A DNA stretch of 33,763 nucleotides from Clostridiales bacterium (GTDB lineage: Bacteria; Bacillota; Clostridia; TANB77; CAG-508), in the NCBI GenBank assembly GCA_015056485.1, contig SVGD01000015.1, positions 1 through 33,763 on the forward strand. The letters are read 5' to 3'. This document shows, piece by piece, positions 15,567-21,650 of this stretch. The notes beneath the pieces were generated by a model, which was not told where the DNA came from, made no database searches, and was given only the letters and a program-made list of their open reading frames with translations. Position 1 is the stretch's first letter, and every line of letters begins with the position of its first letter. A program made the position numbers and the translations under genes.

Positions 15567-15616
15567 GTAGGGGCTAGTCTTGACTAGCCCGAGGGTCGGT
15601 CTTGACCGACCCCTAC
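15567..15616. repeat. Composite palindromic repeat (GTAGGGG...CCCCTAC)
   Basis: Outer arms GTAGGGG (15567-15573) and CCCCTAC (15610-15616) enclose two hairpins of 9-bp arms each, GGGCTAGTC/GACTAGCCC and GGGTCGGTC/GACCGACCC, both with loop TT and joined by GAG. In single-stranded form this gives a three-way junction. It lies after the Amidase_6 gene and could also slow transcription, although no T run follows. Confidence 0.8.
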
Positions 15617-15668
15617 GATAAGAAATGAATATGTTATATAAAATTTTAATATTTTAAAGAATGATTAA

Positions 15669-15697
15669 TTGTAAAAAAATTATGTTAATGATATAAT
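15669..15697 (+). promoter_or_regulatory. Sigma-A promoter of the HD-domain gene
   Basis: TTGTAA, 17-base spacer ending in ATGA, TATAAT. The transcript would have a leader of about 80 bases that contains no clear hairpin. Confidence 0.72.
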
Positions 15698-15784
15698 AAG
15701 GCGAATGTTCATTTTTAATCGTCTTTCTTTCGAGACAGCTTTAGTTTTGACTGGAGACAAATAATTTTAAGGGAGGAAATGAAT

Positions 15785-16918
15785 ATGAAAAATATTACCT
15801 TAGAAAATGTGATAGCAACAAATGAGGTTTTTACAAAGCTAAACAATTTACGGCGATGGGCAGACTTCACATCACAGCAAAAGTACAATGAATTATCCAA
15901 ACAAGCATTAAATTGTATCATTGCATATGTACTTACATGTGCTTCAGAGAATGCAGGTAAGAAAGTAGCATACGAAGCTTTTCCTAAAATTGCATTGAGC
16001 AGAGCTTTTGCTAAAGTATATCTTTACTACGATACTCCTGAGCATAAGATTGATGAAATATGCAAATTAGGTTCAGTTAGCAGAAAACGATTTGATGAAG
16101 AAATTGCCCAAATTATCTTTGAAAAAACAAATCATGAATTCTCAGATTTTATTTTAAATGGTATTGGTGAGTACGAGAAAAAGATTTATCGAGCTGCGAC
16201 AAAAATATCGACATATATCGAATTTTTGGAACAGAATAAGAATTTTATGTTCATGGATTTTAAAGATTATGCAAGGGTTCAAGAGATTGAAAGGGATCTT
16301 GATAAATACAGAAGTTTACCTGGTGTTAAAGAATTTTCTGATACAGATTCTCCTGTATTTAGGCTTTTGCAGAAAATCTCTACATTGCGCAATCAAAACC
16401 GTTGGGCGACATCATGCTATAATGTGGAGTGTTCTGTTTTAGGACATCTGTTTGACACTGCAATTTTTGCATATCTTTTTGCTCTTGATGATAGTAAGTT
16501 CGACGAGCAATATGCAAGCAAGATGTTTTTTATCGGAATATTTCATGATATAGCAGAAACATGGACAAGAGACATTCCTTCACCTGTAAAAGATAGGATT
16601 GAAGGATTTCGAAAAGCTACAGAAGAGTATGAAAGAAAAATGCTTGAGGAAAATGTTTATGCAGTTATACCCAAGTATTTAGAAAAGTCTTTAAGAGAAG
16701 TAATGTTAGAAGATGAAATTAATGCTGCATACAAGAAAAGGATTAAAGAAGCGGATTATATCTCTGCCGAAAGTGAATGTTATCGAAATTTGCTTAGCGG
16801 AAGTCGTGATCCGTATTTTGCTGAAGTAATTGAAAGACGTAAGTTTGACCATAATGTGACAGATCTTTGTGATTGTGTTCATGGGCATTTTGTTGAATTT
16901 GCAAAAAAGGTAATGTAA
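15785..16918 (+). CDS. HD-domain phosphohydrolase, YfbR-like, with a degenerate N-terminal repeat
   Basis: 377 residues from ATG 15785, chosen because GGGAGG (15771-15776) is 8 bases upstream; the ATG at 15779 is too close. The C-terminal half carries the YfbR/HDDC2 signature: NRWATSCYNVECSVLGHLFDTAIFAY, then FFIGIFHDIAETWTRDIPSPVK with the metal-binding His-Asp. YfbR-type enzymes remove phosphate from deoxynucleoside 5'-monophosphates. The N-terminal half has a similar opening (NLRRWADFTSQQKYNELSKQALN) and LSRAFAKVYLYYDTPEHKIDEI but lacks an HD pair, so it looks like an inactive second copy. Codon use is richer in GC than the flanks. The gene has its own promoter and terminator. Confidence 0.82.
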   Translation: MKNITLENVIATNEVFTKLNNLRRWADFTSQQKYNELSKQALNCIIAYVLTCASENAGKKVAYEAFPKIALSRAFAKVYLYYDTPEHKIDEICKLGSVSRKRFDEEIAQIIFEKTNHEFSDFILNGIGEYEKKIYRAATKISTYIEFLEQNKNFMFMDFKDYARVQEIERDLDKYRSLPGVKEFSDTDSPVFRLLQKISTLRNQNRWATSCYNVECSVLGHLFDTAIFAYLFALDDSKFDEQYASKMFFIGIFHDIAETWTRDIPSPVKDRIEGFRKATEEYERKMLEENVYAVIPKYLEKSLREVMLEDEINAAYKKRIKEADYISAESECYRNLLSGSRDPYFAEVIERRKFDHNVTDLCDCVHGHFVEFAKKVM

Positions 16919-16927
16919 AAAAGAAGG

Positions 16928-16950
16928 GAGCCTCGCTAGAGGCTCTCTTT
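16928..16950 (+). terminator. Rho-independent terminator of the HD-domain gene
   Basis: Perfect 7-bp stem GAGCCTC/GAGGCTC with loop GCTA, followed by TCTTT. The T run is short. Confidence 0.75.
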
Positions 16951-17002
16951 GAACATAACTAAAAAATTTAAAAATTGCCTATTACATAAAAAGAAAAAAA
17001 TG

Positions 17003-17011
17003 TGGTATAAT
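17003..17011 (+). promoter_or_regulatory. Extended -10 promoter of the omega operon
   Basis: TGGTATAAT, an extended -10 element; the position of a -35 is occupied by the weak TACATA 17 bases upstream. The transcript would start near 17018. Confidence 0.65.
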
Positions 17012-17031
17012 TACTTATATATGTAGCGTGT

Positions 17032-17079
17032 AGTCTTTTTTATGGCGTAAGTCCAGCTATAAAAAGGCTGTATTTTTTT
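17032..17079 (+). terminator. Leader hairpin with T run before the omega gene (possible attenuator)
   Basis: AGTCTTTTT (17032-17040) pairs with AAAAAGGCT (17061-17069), one G-T pair, and the helix continues inward (AT, GGC with GCT/AT) around GTAAGTCCA, with one bulged T. Seven T follow at 17073-17079. It lies between the promoter and the gene, so reading through it must be allowed for the gene to be expressed. No upstream gene needs it, because the HD gene already has a terminator. Confidence 0.6.
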
Positions 17080-17122
17080 GCACAAAAATACGGTTAAAAA
17101 GCTAAAAGAAAAGGAGATAAAA

Positions 17123-17326
17123 ATGATAGAACGAAATTTAATTAACAGAGTTTTGCAAGGTGATTTGAATAATTATGAAATAGTAGAAGTTATTGCAAAA
17201 AGGAGTAGACAGTTAACTGCAGGGCAAGAACCAATGGTAAAAAGAGCAAAAGGTGAAAGTTTTGTTACAGTTGCCTCAGTAGAATTTGCAAAAAATAAGT
17301 TTAGTGTTATAAAAAAAGAGGAATAA
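17123..17326 (+). CDS. rpoZ: DNA-directed RNA polymerase omega subunit
   Basis: 67 residues from ATG 17123 (AAAAGGAG 7 bases upstream). The reading frame extends back to a TTG at 17078, but that would include the T run of the leader terminator. The omega core is visible: NNYEIVEVIAKRSRQLTAGQEPMVKRAKGESFVTVASVEFAKNKF spans about residues 14-58, with the key AKRSRQL helix and VASVEFA. Omega binds the beta' subunit and helps assemble and stabilise RNA polymerase. The usual gmk partner is absent. A small alpha-CTD-like gene follows 38 bases downstream. Confidence 0.88.
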   Translation: MIERNLINRVLQGDLNNYEIVEVIAKRSRQLTAGQEPMVKRAKGESFVTVASVEFAKNKFSVIKKEE

Positions 17327-17364
17327 CAAATAATAATAGTAATATAAGTAAAAGTGGTGATAAA

Positions 17365-17595
17365 ATGGATTTATATAAAGATGTTACAACATTAAAAATT
17401 AATTCAAAAATAGCAGAGCAATTAAAACAAAATAATATAAACAATATATATGAACTTTGTCATTATTCAAAAATGGAATTGGGTAAATTAGGAATACCTA
17501 ATACAGATATAAATAATATAATGGTGCAATTACAATTGATGGGCCTTAATTTAAAATCAAACCATGCAATAAGAAATACGTTGATTGATAAATAA
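17365..17595 (+). CDS. Stand-alone RNA polymerase alpha-CTD-like protein
   Basis: 76 residues. Nearly the whole chain fits the helix-hairpin-helix fold of the RNA polymerase alpha C-terminal domain: VTTLKINSKIAEQLKQNNI, then NIYELCHYSKMELGKLGI, and VQLQLMGLNLK. The spacing follows the alpha-CTD pattern of (L..L.l......L...gI.ti.eL), then (eL..lg...), then (L..lGL.L). There is no N-terminal alpha domain. It could bind DNA upstream of promoters or contact transcription factors, competing with the real alpha subunit. The ribosome binding site is a modest GTGGTGAT. It lies in one transcript with omega, the strongest contextual support for a link to RNA polymerase. It could be a general HhH protein instead. 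Confidence 0.7.
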   Translation: MDLYKDVTTLKINSKIAEQLKQNNINNIYELCHYSKMELGKLGIPNTDINNIMVQLQLMGLNLKSNHAIRNTLIDK

Positions 17596-17630
17596 ATTAT
17601 TTAATGTCTAAGGGAATATAAATTATATAT

Positions 17631-17730
17631 TTAGAGGTGAGAGGTGTGATGTGGGATTTTAAGGCACAGATTTATAAAAAATTGGCTAAATTTCGCACTT
17701 CGCACCTCCCACTTCCCACTTCATGAATTT
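17631..17730. repeat. GAGGTG-type imperfect inverted repeat, copy 1
   Basis: The left side (TTAGAGGTGAGAGGTGTGAT...) is purine-rich and pairs imperfectly with the right side (TTTCGCACTTCGCACCTCCC...) across an AT-rich centre. A second copy with the same layout is at 20559-20660. There is no open reading frame. The remaining 110 bases before topB are AT-rich with no clear promoter. Confidence 0.7.
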
Positions 17731-17842
17731 TTACGTAAATATAAAATAAATTATTCATTCTAGAAAAAATATATTTGTGGGGTGTTTTTTTTGTAGAAAT
17801 ATGATATAAATAATAAATGAAAAAAATCAAAGGAAGAAAAAA

Positions 17843-19762
17843 ATGTCTAAAAAATTACTAATAACAGAGAAACCTTCTGTAGCAATGGAATTTTCAAAAG
17901 CTTTAAAACAAAATACAGTAAGAAAAAACGGATATTTAGAATCTGACGAATGGATTATAACATGGTGTGTTGGTCATTTGGTTACAATGTCTTACCCTGA
18001 AGCATATGATGAAAAATTAAAGTTTTGGAGATTAGATACTTTACCATTTATGCCAGAAGAATATAAATATGAAATTATACCAGCAGTACAAAATCAATTT
18101 GAAATAGTAAAAACTTTATTACAAAGAGAAGATGTAGAAGAGATATATAATGCAGGAGACTCTGGACGTGAAGGAGAATACATACAAAGGCTAGTTTTTA
18201 TGATGGCAAAACCTAATCCAAATGCAAAAATGAAAAGAGTTTGGATAGATTCACAAACAGAGGAAGAAATTTTAAGAGGAATAAGAGAAGCTAAAGATTC
18301 AAGCGAGTATAATAGTTTATCTGATTCTGCATTTTTAAGAGCAAAAGAAGATTACTTGATAGGAATAAATTTTTCAAGATTATTATCTATAATTTTTGGA
18401 AGAAGAGTAGCAAAAGAAATAAACGAAGAAAAAATTTCTATTTCAGTTGGACGAGTTATGACTTGTGTTTTAGGAATGGTTGTTGAAAGAGAAAGAGAAA
18501 TAAAGAACTTCGTTAAAGTTCCTTATTACAAAATTCTTACAGAATTTGGAGATACAGAAAGTTCTTTCAAGGCTGAATGGAAAGTTAATGAAAAGTCTAA
18601 AGTATACAATTCAAACAAGTTATATAATGAAACTGGATTCAAAAAAGAAGGTGATGCAAAAGAATTTGCAACTTCTTTAATGAATAAAAAAGCTAAAGTA
18701 GTTGAAGTGAAAAAAACAAAACAAAAAGAAAATGCTCCTTTATTATTTAACTTAGCTGAAATACAAAATGAATGTACTAAAAGATTTAAAATTAAGCCAG
18801 ATGAGACCTTAGAAATAATACAAAGTTTATATGAAAAGAAATTAGTAACATATCCAAGAACAGACAGTAGAGTTTTATCTACAGCTGTTGCAAAAGTTAT
18901 ATCTAAAAACTTAAATGGAATTGCAAAAGGATTTAAGGATGAGGAAGTTCAAGGATATATAAATAAAATGGTTAATGAAAAATATTCTACAGATTTAATA
19001 AAAACAAAGTATGTAAATGATAGTAAAATAACAGACCATTATGCAATAATTCCAACAGGTCAAGGATATGAAAATTATGATAAATTAGCAGACTTACATA
19101 AACAAATATATAAATTAATTGTAAAAAGATTTATAAGTATTTTTTATCCTGCTGCTCAATTTAATAAAGTAGCAGTTACACTATCAATTGATGATGAGTT
19201 TTTTTATGCAAATGGAAAAACTTGTGTTGAAACAGGATATTTAGAAGTACTAAAGAATAAAAATACAGATAATTCCCAAGATGAAAAAGTAGAAAATATT
19301 GAAATTTTAAATACATTGAAAAAGGGTAGTGACATAGAAGTATTAAATTTTGAAACAAAAGAAGCAGAAACTAGTCCACCAACAAGATACAATTCAGGTT
19401 CTATTATACTAGCAATGGAAAATGCAGGTAAATTAATAGAGGATGAAAAACTAAGAGAACAAATAAAAGGTACAGGGATTGGAACAAGTGCAACAAGAGC
19501 AGAAATTATAAAGAAGTTAGAAAGAATAAGTTATATTAGCATAAATACAAAAACTCAAATTATAACACCAACACAGAAAGGTGAAAAAATATATGATGTA
19601 GTGAAGGCTTCAATGCCAGATATGCTAAATCCAAAATTAACTGCAAGTTGGGAAAAAGGATTAGAAATGGTTGCAAATAAAGAAATTGAACCAAAGATTT
19701 TTATGGATAAATTAGAAACATACATAAATTCAAAAATAGAGAAATTGGTTGTAAGATATTAA
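17843..19762 (+). CDS. topB: DNA topoisomerase III (type IA)
   Basis: 639 residues. It relaxes negative supercoils and decatenates DNA by single-strand passage. The N-terminal Toprim domain has TEKPSVA (Glu8) and GDSGREGEYIQR (Asp106-x-Gly-Arg-Glu110), the form usual in Firmicutes TopB, where the second Asp is Gly. SVGRVMTCVL follows near residue 208. The active-site tyrosine is Tyr337 in LVTYPRTDSRVLS; DHYAIIPTG, PPTRYNSGSIILAMENAG and GTGIGTSATRAEIIKKL lie further along. It lacks the C-terminal zinc ribbons present in some homologues, hence the shorter length. It starts after CAAAGGAAG. The bidirectional terminator at 19766 follows directly. Confidence 0.95.
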   Translation: MSKKLLITEKPSVAMEFSKALKQNTVRKNGYLESDEWIITWCVGHLVTMSYPEAYDEKLKFWRLDTLPFMPEEYKYEIIPAVQNQFEIVKTLLQREDVEEIYNAGDSGREGEYIQRLVFMMAKPNPNAKMKRVWIDSQTEEEILRGIREAKDSSEYNSLSDSAFLRAKEDYLIGINFSRLLSIIFGRRVAKEINEEKISISVGRVMTCVLGMVVEREREIKNFVKVPYYKILTEFGDTESSFKAEWKVNEKSKVYNSNKLYNETGFKKEGDAKEFATSLMNKKAKVVEVKKTKQKENAPLLFNLAEIQNECTKRFKIKPDETLEIIQSLYEKKLVTYPRTDSRVLSTAVAKVISKNLNGIAKGFKDEEVQGYINKMVNEKYSTDLIKTKYVNDSKITDHYAIIPTGQGYENYDKLADLHKQIYKLIVKRFISIFYPAAQFNKVAVTLSIDDEFFYANGKTCVETGYLEVLKNKNTDNSQDEKVENIEILNTLKKGSDIEVLNFETKEAETSPPTRYNSGSIILAMENAGKLIEDEKLREQIKGTGIGTSATRAEIIKKLERISYISINTKTQIITPTQKGEKIYDVVKASMPDMLNPKLTASWEKGLEMVANKEIEPKIFMDKLETYINSKIEKLVVRY

Positions 19763-19765
19763 AAA

Positions 19766-19796
19766 ATGGTGGACATTTCTGTCCACCATTTTTTTA
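19766..19796. terminator. Bidirectional terminator between topB and the TVP38 gene
   Basis: Perfect 10-bp stem ATGGTGGACA/TGTCCACCAT, loop TTTC, with a run of A before and T after, so it works in both directions. The minus-strand stop codon (19794-19796) lies at its edge. Confidence 0.93.
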
Positions 19797-20510
19797 AACT
19801 GAACCAATTGTATCATTTTCTTTATCAAATTTCTGTAAAAGAAATATTGATAAACCAGCAAAAATTGCCGTAATTAAATAAATTATAAATATAGTTTTCC
19901 ACTCGCCATAAATTATATTTGAACCTACCATAGTAGAAGAAATTACACTTGGGAATCTTGCGAAAGTTGCAATTAATATAAATTTTAGGGGTTTAATATT
20001 TAGTAGTGGTCCCATATAAACCAATAAATCTTTAGGTATTCCAGGAATAAAAAATAGAATAATAAGTATTGATTCTGTTTTTTTTGAACTTTTATACCAT
20101 TTACTATTTAAAATTTTTTGAACTTTTTCTCTTGCAAAAAAGTTATATAAATACTTTTCTTTGTATTTTTTTATTAAGAAATATATTAATACTGTGGTAA
20201 TAAAAACTGATATAAATATAAAAAATGTACCACCAACAGAGCCATAACACATACCTGCTAAAACTTCAAAAGGTTCACCAGGCAAAACAACTAATAATAT
20301 TTGTAAAACTTGTAGTGAAAAAAGAAGTAATGTGCCTTTTAGACCTAAAGAAGTTATATATTCTCTAAAAGCTTCTTGCCCTTCTCTAGTAGAAATGTTT
20401 TTTATAAAAGGAAAAGCTTTTATAAATATGAATATCAATATTCCCAATATAGCTCCAAACAATAAAAATTTAAAAAATCTAACTTTTTTATTTATAACTT
20501 TATCTTCCAA
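19794..20510 (-). CDS. TVP38/TMEM64-family membrane protein
   Basis: 238 residues, about six membrane segments. It matches the VTT/DedA-like domain: LPGEPFEVLAGMCYGSVGGTFFIF (about residues 75-98), where the Glu and Gly residues are the family hallmark, then FFIPGIPKDLLVYMGPLLNI and ATFARFPSVISSTMVGS in the second half. Such proteins are thought to scramble or flip lipids, with suggested links to undecaprenyl phosphate and membrane homeostasis; specificity here is unknown. GGAGGAAAATTGG is the ribosome binding region. The gene converges on topB and is separated from the phosphatase gene by a repeat. Confidence 0.88.
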   Translation of the reverse strand: MEDKVINKKVRFFKFLLFGAILGILIFIFIKAFPFIKNISTREGQEAFREYITSLGLKGTLLLFSLQVLQILLVVLPGEPFEVLAGMCYGSVGGTFFIFISVFITTVLIYFLIKKYKEKYLYNFFAREKVQKILNSKWYKSSKKTESILIILFFIPGIPKDLLVYMGPLLNIKPLKFILIATFARFPSVISSTMVGSNIIYGEWKTIFIIYLITAIFAGLSIFLLQKFDKENDTIGSV

Positions 20511-20558
20511 TTTTCCTCCAATAATTAAAAAGGTATTTTAAATATTTAAAAAATTGTA

Positions 20559-20660
20559 ATTTAGAGGTGAGATGTGCGAGGTGTGAGGTGTGATTTTAGG
20601 GATATGCTTCGTAGACTATCTATAAATTTCACACTTCGCACTTCCCACATCACACTTCCA
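20559..20660. repeat. GAGGTG-type imperfect inverted repeat, copy 2
   Basis: Starts ATTTAGAGGTGAGATGTGCG and ends with TTTCACACTTCGCACTTCCC and CACATCACACTTCC, with the same order of elements as the copy at 17631-17730. The centre (ATATGCTTCGTAGACTATC) differs. It lies between divergent genes. The arms can pair over 25-30 bases with mismatches. Confidence 0.7.
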
Positions 20661-20738
20661 ATACAAATTTCAATTTTTATATATCCTAACTAATCATAAA
20701 AATTATACCATATAAAAGAATTTGTGACAATTTAATTA

Positions 20739-20767
20739 TTGACAATTAAAAATCAAGTCGATATACT
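20739..20767 (+). promoter_or_regulatory. Sigma-A promoter of the inositol phosphatase-like gene
   Basis: TTGACA, exactly 17 bases, TATACT. The TTG of the -35 box is also the first possible start codon of the long frame, so that codon would not be on the mRNA. This decides the start at 20799. Confidence 0.8.
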
Positions 20768-20798
20768 AAATATAATAGAAAAAAAGGGGGAAATATCT

Positions 20799-21554
20799 GT
20801 GAAAGATGTAGAACAAATTTTTAATGAAGCACTAAAACTAGTAAAAGAATGTAGCAATATTTTGAAGGATGTTGATTTCGATAAGGAAGCCGTAATAAAA
20901 TCAGATGGTTCTTTAGTAACAAAATATGATTTAATGTTAGATGAAAAATTAACAAAAGGATTAAAAGCAATTGTGGATTATCCAGTTTTATCAGAAGAAC
21001 ACAAAGAAGTTTTAGGAGATAGTTATTTTGTAATAGACCCTATTGATGGAACACATAATTTTAGTAGAGGTTTTGAATGTTTTGGGATAATGCTTGGACT
21101 AGTAGTAAAAGGAACAATAATGTTTGGGATAGTAGATTTACCTCTTTTAAACAAAACCTATACAGCAATTAGAGGAAAAGGTGCATATTTAAATGGAAAT
21201 AAAATTACAGTAAGAGAACCAGGAGAAAGATTTATTGGAAATACAAACATGAGATCACAAACAGTATTAGATTGGATAGCAGCTTTAAGAAGAAGTGACC
21301 ATAATTTCGAATTTAGAAGTTTATACTGTACATGTGTACCATACTGTTATATAGCTAGTGGAAACTTTGACTTTGCAATACAACATGGAAAAATGGGAAT
21401 TTGGGATTCATTAGCACCCAAAATTATTATAGAAGAAGCAGGCGGAATTTGTGAAGTAATACAACATGAAGAAGCAAGATTTTCTGTAATAGCTGGAAGC
21501 AAAGAAGTATATAAAATTATAAAAGAAAATATAGGTGAAATGATACCAGAATAA
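20799..21554 (+). CDS. Inositol monophosphatase-family phosphatase
   Basis: 251 residues from GTG 20799, with AAGGGGG 8 bases upstream; transcription should begin near 20774. The fold's metal sites are visible: KSDGSLVTKYDLMLDE, LSEEHKE with the Glu ligand, FVIDPIDGTHNFSRGF with the classical DPIDGT motif (about residues 98-103), and the C-terminal GIWDSLAPKIIIEEAGG with the last Asp ligand. Family enzymes remove phosphate from inositol phosphates, 3'-phosphoadenosine 5'-phosphate, NADP or fructose 1,6-bisphosphate, and the true substrate cannot be told. The gene is monocistronic, with its own promoter and a palindrome after the stop. Confidence 0.9.
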   Translation: MKDVEQIFNEALKLVKECSNILKDVDFDKEAVIKSDGSLVTKYDLMLDEKLTKGLKAIVDYPVLSEEHKEVLGDSYFVIDPIDGTHNFSRGFECFGIMLGLVVKGTIMFGIVDLPLLNKTYTAIRGKGAYLNGNKITVREPGERFIGNTNMRSQTVLDWIAALRRSDHNFEFRSLYCTCVPYCYIASGNFDFAIQHGKMGIWDSLAPKIIIEEAGGICEVIQHEEARFSVIAGSKEVYKIIKENIGEMIPE

Positions 21555-21557
21555 TTA

Positions 21558-21649
21558 AAAAACTTGAAGACACCAATGGGGACGTATTTATTTGGTGACC
21601 ATGTATGGTCACCAAATAAATACGTCCCCATTGGTGTCTTCAAGTTTTT
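21558..21649. repeat. 92-bp perfect palindrome between convergent genes
   Basis: Two arms of 45 bases (21558-21602 and 21605-21649) are exact reverse complements around the 2-base centre GT. The arm runs AAAAACTTGAAGACACCAAT, then GGGGACGTATTT and ATTTGGTGACCAT. It starts 4 bases after the phosphatase stop and ends 2 bases before the copA stop. With A and T runs at its ends it can act as a terminator in both directions. It is far longer and more perfect than the other terminators here. Confidence 0.97.
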
Positions 21650-21650
21650 C

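Noticed and set aside
17078..17122. TTG at 17078 as start of the omega gene
   Set aside because: It would begin in the T run of the leader terminator and has no ribosome binding site; ATG 17123 has AAAAGGAG.
20739..20798. TTG at 20739 as start of the phosphatase gene
   Set aside because: It is the -35 hexamer of a TTGACA-17-TATACT promoter, so it is upstream of the transcript; GTG 20799 has a good ribosome binding site.
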